DNA of 43,037 bases from CALFMR01 sp035550595 (GCA_035550595.1 DASZOV010000006.1:1-43037), one strand, 5' to 3'; counted from the first letter of the stretch, positions 15,800-24,482 are shown. Notes: generated by a model from the letters alone, not told the origin. Numbers and translations are program-made.

Positions 15800-16641
15800 T
15801 CGTCGTTCGAACCGCCGCCGATCTGCGCCGCGCCCTGGGGCCTCGTCAGCCTGACGCCCGCCGCGGATTCGTGCCGACGATGGGCGCGCTGCACGACGGC
15901 CACACGGCGCTCATGGCCCGCGCCCGTCGGGACTCGGCCGTCGTCGTCGCCAGCATCTTCGTCAATCCGCGGCAATTCAACGACCCGCGCGACCTCGCGG
16001 CGTATCCACGCCAGGAAGCGCGCGATGCATCGATGGCCGAAGCCGCGGGCGTCGACGTGTTGTTCGTCCCTGAGGTCGACGAGATGTATCCACCCGGTAT
16101 GGCGACGACGATCGAGATGGGCGGGCCCGCGATCGGCTTCGAGGGCGCGCATCGTCCTGGACATTTCAACGGCGTCGCGCTCGTCTGCTTGAAGCTCTTC
16201 AACATGGTCGACGCAGACGCGGTGTATCTGGGACAGAAGGACGCGCAGCAGGTGGCCGTGCTGCGACAACTCGTCCGCGACACGAACCTCGACGTCGATC
16301 TCGTCGTCGTCCCGACCGTGCGCGAGCCGGACGGGCTGGCACGATCGTCGCGGAACGTGCGGCTCTCCGCCGATGAACGCGCGCGCGCGGCTGCCATTCC
16401 CAAGGCGCTCGTTGCGGGACTTGACGCGCACGCGTCGGGTCGCGATCCGATTCCGGCGACGCGCTCGGTGCTCGAAGCCGCCGGGTTGGCCGTCGACTAC
16501 GTCAGCGTCGCCGCGTTCGACGAGCCGACGCTCGTCGTCGCCGTGCACGCCGGATCCACGCGGCTGATTGATAATGTGCCGCTCGCCCATCCCGATCGCG
16601 CCGGCCTGCCGGGCGGGGCCGGCGGGGGAGGACTTCCATGA
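15796..16641 (+). CDS. panC: Pantoate--beta-alanine ligase (pantothenate synthetase)
   Basis: 281 residues, normal length. It joins pantoate and beta-alanine with ATP, via a pantoyl adenylate, to give pantothenate. Recognisable blocks are FVPTMGALHDGHTAL (the HIGH-like ATP site), SIFVNPRQFNDPRDLAAYPR, GHFNGVALVCLKLFNMVDADAVYLGQKDAQQ, VVPTVREPDGLARSSRNVRLS (the KMSKS-like loop) and a C-terminal VDYVSVAAFDEP. The start is the ATG overlapping the DUF2520 stop. Its own stop overlaps the panB ATG (ATGA at 16638), so all three genes are coupled. The frame extends upstream without homology. Confidence 0.97.
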   Translation: MIVVRTAADLRRALGPRQPDARRGFVPTMGALHDGHTALMARARRDSAVVVASIFVNPRQFNDPRDLAAYPRQEARDASMAEAAGVDVLFVPEVDEMYPPGMATTIEMGGPAIGFEGAHRPGHFNGVALVCLKLFNMVDADAVYLGQKDAQQVAVLRQLVRDTNLDVDLVVVPTVREPDGLARSSRNVRLSADERARAAAIPKALVAGLDAHASGRDPIPATRSVLEAAGLAVDYVSVAAFDEPTLVVAVHAGSTRLIDNVPLAHPDRAGLPGGAGGGGLP

Positions 16642-17504
16642 CGGCCCAACCTGCCGTTTCCAAGATGACGCTGCCCGCGCTGGCCGCCATGCGCGCACGT
16701 GGCGATCGCATCGTGATGGTGACCGCCTACGACGCGCCGAGCGGTCGGCTCGCCGATGACGCGGGCGTCGACATCGTGCTCGTCGGCGACTCGGCGGGCA
16801 CGACCGTGCTCGGCGGCACGTCCACCGTTCCCGTCACGCTCGACGAGATGCTCGTGTTCACGCGCGGCGTCGTGCGTGGCGTCTCGCGCGCGCTCGTGAT
16901 CGCCGACATGCCATTCGGGTCGTATCAAGTGTCGGACGCCGCGGCGCTCGAGCACGCGATTCGGCTGGTCAAGGAAGGCGGCGCCGACGGCGTCAAGCTC
17001 GAAGGCGCGGGCGCGACGCTCACGCGCATCGCCGCGATTGTCGACGCCGGCATCCCGGTGATGGGCCACGTCGGCCTCACGCCGCAATCGGCGACGCTCC
17101 TCGGCGGCTACCGCGCGCAGGGCCGTACGGCTGATGCCGCCCGTCGTCTCATCGACGACGCGCGGGCGCTCCAGCGCGCGGGCGCTTTCGCGATCGTGCT
17201 CGAAGCGATCCCGGCCATCGTCGCCGAACGCGTGACCGCCGAGATCGACGTGCCGACGATCGGCATTGGCGCCGGCGCGAGTTGTTCAGGCCAGGTACTC
17301 GTCTGGCACGACCTGCTCGGCCTCACGCGCGGATCGACGCCGCGATTCGTCAAGAAGTATGCGGACCTCAACGGCGTGATTACCGGTGCGCTCGACGCGT
17401 TCGTGCAGGACGTGCGCGGCGGCACGTTTCCCGGTCCCGATCACACCTACGGCATGCCGGAGGCCGAACGCGAGAAGCTGGACGACGCGAAGATCGAACG
17501 ATGA
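16638..17504 (+). CDS. panB: 3-methyl-2-oxobutanoate hydroxymethyltransferase (ketopantoate synthase)
   Basis: 288 residues. It transfers a hydroxymethyl group from 5,10-methylenetetrahydrofolate to 2-oxoisovalerate, the first committed step to pantothenate and CoA. Motifs include VMVTAYDAPSGRLADDAGVDIVLVGDSAGTTVLG (metal-binding Asp), VIADMPFGSYQ, GVKLEGAG, VMGHVGLTPQS and TIGIGAGASCSGQVLVWHDLLGL. A strong GGGGGAGGA lies a few bases before the ATG, inside panC. Last gene of the operon, it runs directly into a large hairpin. Confidence 0.97.
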   Translation: MTAQPAVSKMTLPALAAMRARGDRIVMVTAYDAPSGRLADDAGVDIVLVGDSAGTTVLGGTSTVPVTLDEMLVFTRGVVRGVSRALVIADMPFGSYQVSDAAALEHAIRLVKEGGADGVKLEGAGATLTRIAAIVDAGIPVMGHVGLTPQSATLLGGYRAQGRTADAARRLIDDARALQRAGAFAIVLEAIPAIVAERVTAEIDVPTIGIGAGASCSGQVLVWHDLLGLTRGSTPRFVKKYADLNGVITGALDAFVQDVRGGTFPGPDHTYGMPEAEREKLDDAKIER

Positions 17505-17547
17505 CGAGCACGGCCCGACGCGCGTAGGCGCGCCGGGCCGTGCTCGT
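17504..17547. terminator. Long hairpin between panB and the convergent CsgG-like gene
   Basis: A perfect 14-bp inverted repeat (arms 17504-17517 and 17534-17547) encloses a second 5-bp stem (GCGCG/CGCGC) with loop TAGG at 17525-17528. No long T-run follows, but the position right after the panB stop, between convergent genes, suggests a bidirectional terminator. Confidence 0.7.
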
Positions 17548-17576
17548 GCGTGACGAAGTGCCCGGGCGACGGGGCG

Positions 17577-18539
17577 TTACCGCGTCGCGTTGTCGAGCGA
17601 TTTCGTGAGGTGCGTGGCGAGATCGGTCACGGCCTTCTCGGTCGCCTCGCCGATGATCGTCTCGCGGAAGTCCGCGCTGGTCATATCGACGCCGCCCGAC
17701 GTGCCACCGACGATGCCGTTGAGGAGCAGGCCTTTGCGGTTGGACTTGCCCGCGCCCTTCGCGCTCGCGAGAATTTCGCTCGTCGACGCGTCGATCACGC
17801 GAGCGGTCAGCGCGACGCTGGCCGTTGTCTTCTTCGCACCCGCTCCACCGAAGAAGCGGCCCGCCATGACGCCGGCCGAGCCGCCCAGGTCGTGTTCCTC
17901 GCTGCCGAACGTCGTGATCGTGCCCACGATGAGGAGCTTCGCGCCGAGCACTTTGCCGAGCGTTGCCGCTTGCTTGGCCGTCACGTCCGCGCGGTTGCTG
18001 TTCGCCAGATCCTGTTCGCCGAGCACCGACTCGATCTGCTTGCGTTCGAGCAGGCGAATCTCGCCGGTCTGCAGGAGTTCGTCGACGAGCATGTCGGCGA
18101 TGCCCTTGCCGATGTCCATGCTATTGCCCCACCAGTTGTCGATCGTGCCGTAATCGAAGTCGAGCACGGCCGCGGTGGGGCGCGTCGTGCGTGGCTCGGA
18201 GGTCGCGGCCGCCGTGGCTGCCGGCCGTGCCGCCGATCCGCTGGCCGGCATCGACATCGCCTTCACCTTGGACGCCGGGATGTAACCCACGCGGTCGAAA
18301 CCGGACCCGTCCTTCGGGAGGCGGACCTCGTACCACGTGTCCGTCTTGTTGACGATTTCCAGCATCGCGCCCACGGGTACGGCCGTGACGACCGCGCTCG
18401 ATGCATCGGCCGAGAGAAACACTTTCGCGTCAGATGCCGTGACCTGCACGGCTCCCGATTGCGCGTGCGTGGAGATGCCCGACGCGAGCACGATGCACGC
18501 GGCCACCGCCATGATCACCATTCGAGTCCATCGCTCCAT
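17577..18539 (-). CDS. Secreted SH3b-CsgG domain protein
   Basis: 320 residues from the ATG at 18539, with AGGAGG about 10 bases upstream. The frame is open further upstream, without a signal peptide or homology. A Sec signal peptide (1-26, ending STHAQ) is followed by a bacterial SH3-like domain (about 28-95: VFLSADASSAVVTAVPVGAMLEIV...WYEVRLP). After a linker comes a CsgG-type domain (about 115-310): AAVLDFDYGTI, GKGIADMLVDELLQTGEIRLLERKQIESVLGEQDL and AKLLIVGTITTFG. CsgG relatives form outer-membrane pores for curli, or act as periplasmic assembly factors. No curli genes are nearby, so only envelope localisation is inferred. Confidence 0.86.
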   Translation of the reverse strand: MERWTRMVIMAVAACIVLASGISTHAQSGAVQVTASDAKVFLSADASSAVVTAVPVGAMLEIVNKTDTWYEVRLPKDGSGFDRVGYIPASKVKAMSMPASGSAARPAATAAATSEPRTTRPTAAVLDFDYGTIDNWWGNSMDIGKGIADMLVDELLQTGEIRLLERKQIESVLGEQDLANSNRADVTAKQAATLGKVLGAKLLIVGTITTFGSEEHDLGGSAGVMAGRFFGGAGAKKTTASVALTARVIDASTSEILASAKGAGKSNRKGLLLNGIVGGTSGGVDMTSADFRETIIGEATEKAVTDLATHLTKSLDNATR

Positions 18540-18668
18540 AGCTTCGCCGCCTCCTGTGCGGGTCACGTGCGTGAGAGGCCCATAGCGTATCCATCCGGCA
18601 GCCGCTTGACCAGCCGGATGCGCGCATTCGACGCCCCGCCGGCATCTGGCGCGTGCCAGCGTGTGCAG

Positions 18669-18674
18669 TATCAT
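18669..18674 (+). promoter_or_regulatory. Candidate -10 box
   Basis: TATCAT lies 36 bases before the ATG of the secreted protein gene at 18711, in the 171-base gap from the divergent CsgG-like gene. It matches five of six consensus positions. No good -35 hexamer is present at the usual distance. Confidence 0.3.
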
Positions 18675-18710
18675 GTGAACAGCCGACGACCTCATAGCGA
18701 GGAACCTTCC

Positions 18711-19511
18711 ATGCGGCGTCTGGGACCACTCGGCGTTCTGGTGGGTGCGGCCATTCTCGTCTGGATGTCCGCCCGGACCGACGCGCAGACGAACGCGTCC
18801 GGCACGACGCCGACAATCGCCGCCGGAGTGATCGCACAGCGCGCCGCCATCGCCGGGGTCTGGGATTACAACGCTCTCGAAAGCGTCAACGCGGCCAACG
18901 GCCGTCCTGAACAAAGTCCGAAAAGCGCGACCACTCGCACACCCGGCACACGGCCGCCGCGCACGCGCGTAGCGGGTGCTCCCGATGGCATGTTCCGGCC
19001 GCCGTCGATGGGCAGCGCGTCCGGCGACGGCGCGGACGGCGCAGCGCCCGAGGGCAGCGGCGGCGGCTACGGCTCGCCCGACGGCTACGGCGGGTCGTCG
19101 CCGTATTCGTCGGGTTACGTCGACAGTGGCCTGCCGATCGGACTGACGGCTGCGATGGTGCGCGAGAACCACGACCTCAGCCGCGACCTGCTCGAAGTCC
19201 CTGAATCGCTGACGATCAAAGTGTCGAAGGACGCCGTGACGTTCGTCGACGATCTCGACCGCGCGCGCACGTATCCCACCAACGGCGACAAGGCGAAGTT
19301 CCAGCTCGGCGCCGCGCGATTCGATGCCGAGACGTCGTGGAACGGAGCGCAGCTCGCCAAGCGGATCCAGGGCCGCTACGGGTTCAAGATGACCGAGACG
19401 TATTTCCTCAGCGCCAACGCCCGGCGCCTGTTCGTGATCATCCGCATCGGCGAGCCGAAGAAGGGCGACCCCGTCGTTGGCGTCAATCGGGTCTACGATC
19501 GCGTCGAATGA
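18711..19511 (+). CDS. Secreted protein of unknown function with Gly/Ser/Tyr-rich middle
   Basis: 266 residues. A GAGGA site precedes the ATG. A signal peptide (1-25, ending TDAQ) leads into GVWDYNALESVNAANGRPEQSP. A low-complexity stretch rich in Gly, Ser, Pro and Tyr follows (about 95-145, for example GSGGGYGSPDGYGG). The C-terminal 110 residues are ordered: LLEVPESLTIKVSKDAVTFVDDLDRARTYPTNGDKAKFQLG, then a strand-rich end (YGFKMTETYFLSANARRLFVIIRIG). That end resembles the beta-sandwich of secreted proteins often called hypothetical in Acidobacteriota. I do not recognise a family. The stop overlaps the next ATG (ATGA at 19508), so the two are coupled. Confidence 0.78.
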   Translation: MRRLGPLGVLVGAAILVWMSARTDAQTNASGTTPTIAAGVIAQRAAIAGVWDYNALESVNAANGRPEQSPKSATTRTPGTRPPRTRVAGAPDGMFRPPSMGSASGDGADGAAPEGSGGGYGSPDGYGGSSPYSSGYVDSGLPIGLTAAMVRENHDLSRDLLEVPESLTIKVSKDAVTFVDDLDRARTYPTNGDKAKFQLGAARFDAETSWNGAQLAKRIQGRYGFKMTETYFLSANARRLFVIIRIGEPKKGDPVVGVNRVYDRVE

Positions 19512-19771
19512 GTGTGCCGTCCAATCGGTCGCGTCCGCGGCCGGCCATCTCGCGCGTCCTCGTCATTGTCCTGGCATTCATCGTCGCGGGCGTCCAGGCG
19601 CGGGCCGGGGCCTGGGTGGAGGCCTCCGGCCTCGTCGCGCTCGGCGCAGGGCTCATCATCCTGCACCTCGCGCAAACGCGGCCGCGTGTGAAGCCGCTCG
19701 CCTGGCTCGCGTTCGCCGTCACGGCCGCGGCCATGGTTGTCGTCGCCCTGCGAAGCTGGCCGCGATCGTAG
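19508..19771 (+). CDS. Small integral membrane protein, two transmembrane helices
   Basis: 87 residues. After a basic N-terminus (SNRSRPRPAISR) there are two or three hydrophobic segments: VLVIVLAFIVAGVQA (about 17-31), SGLVALGAGLIILHLA (about 40-55) and WLAFAVTAAAMVVVAL (about 66-81). No motif of known function is visible. Translation is coupled to the preceding secreted-protein gene by the ATGA overlap, and the TPR lipoprotein gene starts 37 bases after its stop. A role tied to the upstream protein is inferred only from coupling. Confidence 0.65.
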   Translation: MSVPSNRSRPRPAISRVLVIVLAFIVAGVQARAGAWVEASGLVALGAGLIILHLAQTRPRVKPLAWLAFAVTAAAMVVVALRSWPRS

Positions 19772-19808
19772 GACGCGCCGTTCGGGCGCCGCCGGTGTCC
19801 AATCCGTC

Positions 19809-21383
19809 ATGCGTCGCTTGTGGCTGGCCGGGGTCTGCCTGGCGGCGGCCTGCGCGTCGGCGCCGATCAAACCGGCCGACCGGCAGGACCTCGCCGGCGC
19901 GGACGCGCTCGTGCGGCAGGGATGCTACGACTGCCTCCGGCAGGCCAACGACGTCTACACCCGCGTGGCGGTGGGGAAGGCGCGGCGGCTGGTCGCCCTG
20001 CGGCTCTTCGAGACGAACCTGCTGCTCGCGCTGCGTGAAAAGGAGATCGGCCTGGATCCCGCGGCGTCGATGGCTCGAGCGCGTGCGGCGACCGACGCAC
20101 TGCCGCCGGTCATGGATCCCGATCGCTACCTCGCGGACGTCGAAGCCGTGCCCGACCGGTCCGAGGGCATGCCGCGCGCCGACCAGAGTGCCTTCGCGCG
20201 TGCACACCGGGACTTCGGCCGATCGGTCGACGCCGAGATCGCCTGGATCGCCGCCGGGCCGCTCACGCCGGTCGTCGCCACGTACCTCGAACTGTCGCTC
20301 GACTGCACGTATCGGCCTCGTCGCGGGATGACGGATGAGCGGTCTGCGCTCGAGACGTCGATCACGGCAGACGCCGCGCCGCTCCTCCAATACCGGGTGG
20401 CCATCTGCACCGAAACCCACGGAGACGCACTGGAGCGCGTCCGTGCCGAGGTGCCGGCGTTCATCGAGACCTCGTATTTCCTCGGCGAAGTGGCCGTAGC
20501 GCGACTGCCGTTGGGCGGTGGCACGACGGCACGGACGCTCGTCGACGAGATCGTCGCGCACTTCGCCGACTCGCCGGCCGTGGCGTATCTGGCCGGGGCG
20601 TTCCAGCAGACGGTGGGCAACTGCGCCGCGGCCCTGAAGGAGTACGACGCCGTGCTCGCCGTGCGTCCGCAGCACGAGGACGCCTGGCTCGGCCGCACCA
20701 TCTGCCTGACGTATCTCAATCGGACGAGCGAGGCCATCGACGCGGCGACGCGCATGATCGATCTGCAGCTCGACAATCGCGGCCAGGCGTACTACTGGCG
20801 CGCCACGAATCACCACGCCGATCACGCGCTGGATCCCGCGCGGGCCGATATCGAGACCGCGCGGAAGATGGGCACGTCGGTGACCGTGCTGACGCTCGCC
20901 GGAATCATCGAGCACGACCAGGACGACCTCGACGCCGCCGAGCGCGATCTGAAGGCCGCCGCGCGCCAGTCGTCGGCGCTCTGCGTCGCCTCGTGGTATC
21001 TGGGCTCCGTCTACGCCAAACGCGAGCATTGGCGCGACGCGGGGCAGAACTTCGAGGACGCCTCGGGGTGCTACGGCCGTGAAGCCGCCGTGCGCGCGGC
21101 TGCCGTCACCCGGCTCGAGGCCGACAACTCGCTCGACGCCGAGTACCGGCGCACGCAGTCAGCGAGCTTTCGGAGTCAGATCGCGACGGATCGATCGCAG
21201 GAATCGGTCGCCGCGTTCAACGCGGCCAACTTCCTCAGCGCGGCCGGCGAGTTCACGCGTGTCGACGCGCTCCTCGACGTCGCCGCGCGAGACGCCGACA
21301 TCGCCCCAGACCTGGTGACGCTGCGGCGTCAGATCGAAGATCGCCGGCACGCTGCGGCCGGGCGAGCCGCCATGACACAATGA
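19809..21383 (+). CDS. TPR-repeat lipoprotein
   Basis: 524 residues. It starts MRRLWLAGVCLAAAC, a typical lipobox (LAAAC, Cys15), so the mature protein is lipid-anchored on the periplasmic side. The body is helical. TPR-like repeats are clearest between about 255 and 430: AVAYLAGAFQQTVGNCAAALKEYDAVLAVRPQHEDAWLGRTICLTYLNRTSEAIDAATR, then AERDLKAAARQSSALCVASWYLGSVYAKREHWRDAGQNFEDAS. Cysteines are more frequent than usual, for example CYDC at about 38-41. TPRs mediate protein-protein contacts; the partner is unknown. The stop overlaps the start of the cyclophilin gene (ATGA at 21380), which suggests a joint role in folding or assembly. Confidence 0.82.
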   Translation: MRRLWLAGVCLAAACASAPIKPADRQDLAGADALVRQGCYDCLRQANDVYTRVAVGKARRLVALRLFETNLLLALREKEIGLDPAASMARARAATDALPPVMDPDRYLADVEAVPDRSEGMPRADQSAFARAHRDFGRSVDAEIAWIAAGPLTPVVATYLELSLDCTYRPRRGMTDERSALETSITADAAPLLQYRVAICTETHGDALERVRAEVPAFIETSYFLGEVAVARLPLGGGTTARTLVDEIVAHFADSPAVAYLAGAFQQTVGNCAAALKEYDAVLAVRPQHEDAWLGRTICLTYLNRTSEAIDAATRMIDLQLDNRGQAYYWRATNHHADHALDPARADIETARKMGTSVTVLTLAGIIEHDQDDLDAAERDLKAAARQSSALCVASWYLGSVYAKREHWRDAGQNFEDASGCYGREAAVRAAAVTRLEADNSLDAEYRRTQSASFRSQIATDRSQESVAAFNAANFLSAAGEFTRVDALLDVAARDADIAPDLVTLRRQIEDRRHAAAGRAAMTQ

Positions 21384-21916
21384 GCAATATGGCGGCACGC
21401 GCACACTTCGATACGACACTGGGTCAGTTCACGGTCGAGCTGTTCGAGCAGCAGGCCCCGAAAACCGTAGCCAACTTCGTCGGCCTCGCCGAAGGGTCGA
21501 AGGAGTGGAAGCACCCGGGCACCGGGCAGAAACACACCAAGCCCTTTTATGACGGCATCGTCTTTCACCGCGTCATCAGCGGCTTCGTGATCCAGGGCGG
21601 CGATCCGCTCGGGAAGGGATACGGCGGGCCCGGCTATCAGTTCGAAGACGAGTTCCATCGCGATCTGCGGCACGATCGCGCGGGCATTCTCTCGATGGCC
21701 AATGCCGGGCCGAACACCAACGGCAGCCAGTTCTTCATCACGCTGGGCCCGACACCGCACCTCGACGGACGCCACTCGATCTTCGGCGCCGTGACGAGTG
21801 GGATGGACGTCGTCGAGAAGATCGGTCAGGTCAAGACCGATCGCGACGATCGGCCCACGACACCCGTCGTGATCAACAAGATCACCATCGAGCGGGACGG
21901 AAACGGCGCGGCCTGA
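21380..21916 (+). CDS. Cyclophilin-type peptidyl-prolyl cis-trans isomerase
   Basis: 178 residues. It catalyses proline isomerisation during protein folding. Conserved blocks are FDTTLGQFTVELFEQQAPKTVANFVGLAEG, VFHRVISGFVIQGGDP (catalytic Arg in FHRV), ILSMANAGPNTNGSQFFITLGPTPHLDGRHSIFGAV and a final VVINKITIE. No signal peptide is present, so it is probably cytoplasmic even though the coupled upstream gene encodes a lipoprotein. An ATG nine bases downstream (21389) could also be the start. The gene ends in a hairpin. Confidence 0.95.
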   Translation: MSNMAARAHFDTTLGQFTVELFEQQAPKTVANFVGLAEGSKEWKHPGTGQKHTKPFYDGIVFHRVISGFVIQGGDPLGKGYGGPGYQFEDEFHRDLRHDRAGILSMANAGPNTNGSQFFITLGPTPHLDGRHSIFGAVTSGMDVVEKIGQVKTDRDDRPTTPVVINKITIERDGNGAA

Positions 21917-21928
21917 ACGGCCGCGCCG
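21904..21928. terminator. GC-rich hairpin at the cyclophilin stop codon
   Basis: A perfect 10-bp inverted repeat (arms 21904-21913 and 21919-21928) has the stop codon TGA in its five-base loop. It sits between convergent genes. There is no T-run. Confidence 0.5.
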
Positions 21929-21940
21929 CATGCGCGCGGG

Positions 21941-22930
21941 CTACTTGCCGGTCTTGTCCTTGAAGCCGTCAGGAATCGCGAGGTCCGCCGCGTCGACGCT
22001 CGTCGCAATCGACAGCACGTCGTGCGTCGTCGTGAGCGCCGTCGTGCGCTGCTGCGGTTCGCCTTTGTGCGTCATCCGGCGCGCCAGCCGTCCACCGAAG
22101 CCGCCGAGCCCGCCACCGCTACCGGAGTCGTCGTCGCTGGCTTCCTTCATCTGTTCCGGACTCTTGACCCCGTCGACGACGACCGTGGTCGAGAGGGGCG
22201 TGCCCTGGAGCTTGTCGCCCTGCGCGGACATCTCGCCGCTGAGCCGCTGCAAGCCCGGCAGGAGCGCGGCGAGCGTCGTCGCCTGCTGAGGATCGATCCC
22301 CGCGAGCGTGCTGCCGTACACGGCGTCGAAGAACTTCCGCTGGAAGGCCGTCTTCTCGTCGAGTGACGCGATGCGCGGCGCGAGCCACATCGTGCTCGTC
22401 ATGATCAGGCCGCCGCTCTCCTCGATCTTCTTGCCCTTCTCGTGCATCGTCAGCGTCACCACGACTTCGCGCGTGTCGTAGCCGATGATCGTCTTGCGCT
22501 GGCCGGTTTCCTTGACGTCGACGTCGACGGCGAGCTGCTTCTCCGGCTGTTCCGGCTGCGGCGCGGCCTCGGGCTGGGTCTTCTCGGCCTGTTTCTCGGC
22601 GTCGGCTTGCGCCTTCTCGAGCTCCGCGCGCATCTCGGCGAACGTGCGGACGCGGTACTCCTTCTTGCGCATGTCGAGCTGATAGACCTTCTCTTCGCCG
22701 AGATCGACGATGCGGCCCGTATTGCCGGTGATCTCCGACATGCGGTTGCCTTTGACGGCGACCGTCGTCGTGATGCCGTTCGCACCGCCCGCCATGCGGT
22801 TGACGATGCTGCCCATCATGCCCGCGAACTTCACCGTGGTCTTTTCGCTGGTCTTGACGTCGGCGCGAATGACGGGGACGGCGAGCGCCACACACGCCGC
22901 GGCCGCCGACCAGGTAATCCAACGCTTCAT
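21941..22930 (-). CDS. Secreted protein of unknown function
   Basis: 329 residues. GGAGG precedes the ATG. A signal peptide (1-23, ending VIRAD) is followed by KTSEKTTVKFAGMMGSIVNRMAGGANGITTTVAVKGNRMSEI. Then comes LGEEKVYQLDMRKKEYRVRTFAEMRAEL, a pattern of strands and short loops like LolA/DUF4412-type lipid-binding half-barrels. A charged Glu/Gln/Pro linker (about 105-132) splits the fold. After about 275 there is a Gly/Ser/Asp-rich stretch (ASDDDSGSGGGLGGFGGRLARRM). The assignment to a half-barrel fold is weak. The gene stands 178 bases downstream of ispG on the same strand, with its own leader. Confidence 0.72.
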   Translation of the reverse strand: MKRWITWSAAAACVALAVPVIRADVKTSEKTTVKFAGMMGSIVNRMAGGANGITTTVAVKGNRMSEITGNTGRIVDLGEEKVYQLDMRKKEYRVRTFAEMRAELEKAQADAEKQAEKTQPEAAPQPEQPEKQLAVDVDVKETGQRKTIIGYDTREVVVTLTMHEKGKKIEESGGLIMTSTMWLAPRIASLDEKTAFQRKFFDAVYGSTLAGIDPQQATTLAALLPGLQRLSGEMSAQGDKLQGTPLSTTVVVDGVKSPEQMKEASDDDSGSGGGLGGFGGRLARRMTHKGEPQQRTTALTTTHDVLSIATSVDAADLAIPDGFKDKTGK

Positions 22931-23092
22931 GGAGTGCCTCCGGAGGAAAGAAGATGACGGCCGCGCGCAGCTTCATGCACGGCGCCGCGACCGCGCAGCT
23001 CATCGAGCGTGCGCGGCCGACACACGGGGCACGGCCACGCCGGCCCCGGACGGCTCGAGTATTCTAGCGGCGATTCCGGCGAAAGGAGAGAG

Positions 23093-23110
23093 GACGCGCG
23101 CGGGCGCGTC
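23093..23110 (-). terminator. Short hairpin at the end of ispG
   Basis: A 7-bp GC stem (arms 23093-23099 and 23104-23110) with a four-base loop overlaps the ispG stop region. On the minus strand it is followed by a pyrimidine-rich CTCTCCTTTC. Weak as a terminator. Confidence 0.3.
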
Positions 23111-24371
23111 AGGAAGAAAGCGCGGCGGTCTCCGGCGTCGGATAGCGCCGGGCGACGTAATCGTCGACGAGCGACTGGAAGGCACGCGCCAGTTCTTCGT
23201 ACGTGCCGCGCAGCGTCGTGACGTGTTCGCCGTCGACGTAGACCGGACAGTTGGGTGATTCACCCGTGCCCGGCAGCGAGATGCCGATGTTGGCGGCCTT
23301 CGACTCGCCCGGGCCGTTGACGACGCATCCCATGACGGCGACGGTCATCGTCTCCACGCCGGGATGGTGGACCTTCCATTCGGGCATCTTCGCGCGCACG
23401 TAGCCCTGGATCCGCTCCGACAGTTCCTGGAAGGTCGACGACGTCGTCCGGCCGCAGCCGGGACACGCGGTAATCGACGGAGAGAAAGACCGCAGGCCCA
23501 GCGCCTGGAGGATCTCGCACGCGGCGTACACTTCCTCGCGCCGATCACCACCTGGGCGCGGCGTGAGCGAGACGCGGATTGTGTCGCCAATACCCTCGTT
23601 CAGCAGGATCGCGAGCGCGCTCGCCGACCAGGCCACGCCTTTGATCCCCATGCCGGCTTCGGTCAGGCCGAGGTGCAGCGGCTGATCGGTCTTGCGCGCG
23701 AGGTCGCGATAGACCGCGATGAGATCGCGCGGCCGCGAGACCTTGCACGAGATGATGATCTGGTGCTTCGTCAGGCCGCACTCGAGCGCGAGCTCGGTCG
23801 ACTGCAGCGCCGACAGCACCATGCACTCGTTCACGATCTCCTCGGACGTGCGTCCGAGATTGCGGTCCGTGTTCTCCTGCATCTTCGCGACGACGAGCTC
23901 CTGATTGAGCGAGCCGCCGTTGACCCCGATACGGACGGGCTTCTGGTGATCGACGGCGACCTTGCAGATGGTCGCGAACTGCTCGTCGCGCCGGCGGCCC
24001 GTGCCGACGTTGCCTGGATTGATGCGGTACTTGTCGAGTGCGCGCGCGGCGTCCGGATACCTGGTGAGCAGCAGATGGCCGTTGTAGTGGAAGTCGCCGA
24101 TGAGCGGCGCCGTGCAGCCGGCGTCGAGCATCCGCTGTTTGATCTCCGGCACGGCCGCCGCCGCTTCCGGCGTGTTGACGGTGACGCGGACCATCTCCGA
24201 GCCAGCCTCGGCCAGTTCCACGCACTGGCGCGCCGTGGCCACCGCGTCGGCCGTCTCGGTCATCGTCATGCTCTGGACGACGACAGGCGCGCCGCCACCA
24301 ACCTGGACGTGGCCCACCTTGACGGCGACAGTGCGCGAGAACCGCAGCGGTGCGGACATTCCCAAGATCAT
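23109..24371 (-). CDS. ispG: 4-hydroxy-3-methylbut-2-en-1-yl diphosphate synthase
   Basis: 420 residues from the ATG at 24371; the ATG at 24359 gives 416. It converts methylerythritol cyclodiphosphate to HMBPP in the MEP isoprenoid pathway, using a 4Fe-4S cluster. The TIM-barrel part has VQVGGGAPVVVQSMTMTETAD, LIGDFHYNGHLLL, YRINPGNVG and VRIGVNGGSLN. The cluster-binding part has CPGCGRTTSSTF and VMGCVVNGPGESKAANIGISLPG, supplying the three Cys ligands plus the conserved Glu. The frame runs upstream across the promoter region of the divergent gene, but without homology. It indicates that this organism makes isoprenoids by the MEP route. Confidence 0.97.
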   Translation of the reverse strand: MILGMSAPLRFSRTVAVKVGHVQVGGGAPVVVQSMTMTETADAVATARQCVELAEAGSEMVRVTVNTPEAAAAVPEIKQRMLDAGCTAPLIGDFHYNGHLLLTRYPDAARALDKYRINPGNVGTGRRRDEQFATICKVAVDHQKPVRIGVNGGSLNQELVVAKMQENTDRNLGRTSEEIVNECMVLSALQSTELALECGLTKHQIIISCKVSRPRDLIAVYRDLARKTDQPLHLGLTEAGMGIKGVAWSASALAILLNEGIGDTIRVSLTPRPGGDRREEVYAACEILQALGLRSFSPSITACPGCGRTTSSTFQELSERIQGYVRAKMPEWKVHHPGVETMTVAVMGCVVNGPGESKAANIGISLPGTGESPNCPVYVDGEHVTTLRGTYEELARAFQSLVDDYVARRYPTPETAALSS

Positions 24372-24476
24372 GCCACGCCCGCGGCACGGGCCCAAGTCTC
24401 CGAGGCCCGGCCGGTCGTGCGCGTCGACGATTCGGGCCCACGGGGGCCCGGCCGCGAAAACATCGCGTGATGACGG

Positions 24477-24482
24477 TAAAAT
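24477..24482 (+). promoter_or_regulatory. Candidate -10 box
   Basis: TAAAAT (five of six consensus positions) lies 47 bases before the ATG at 24529, in the 157-base divergent gap. No good -35 is visible. A GGGAGA ribosome site follows at 24519-24524. Confidence 0.35.
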
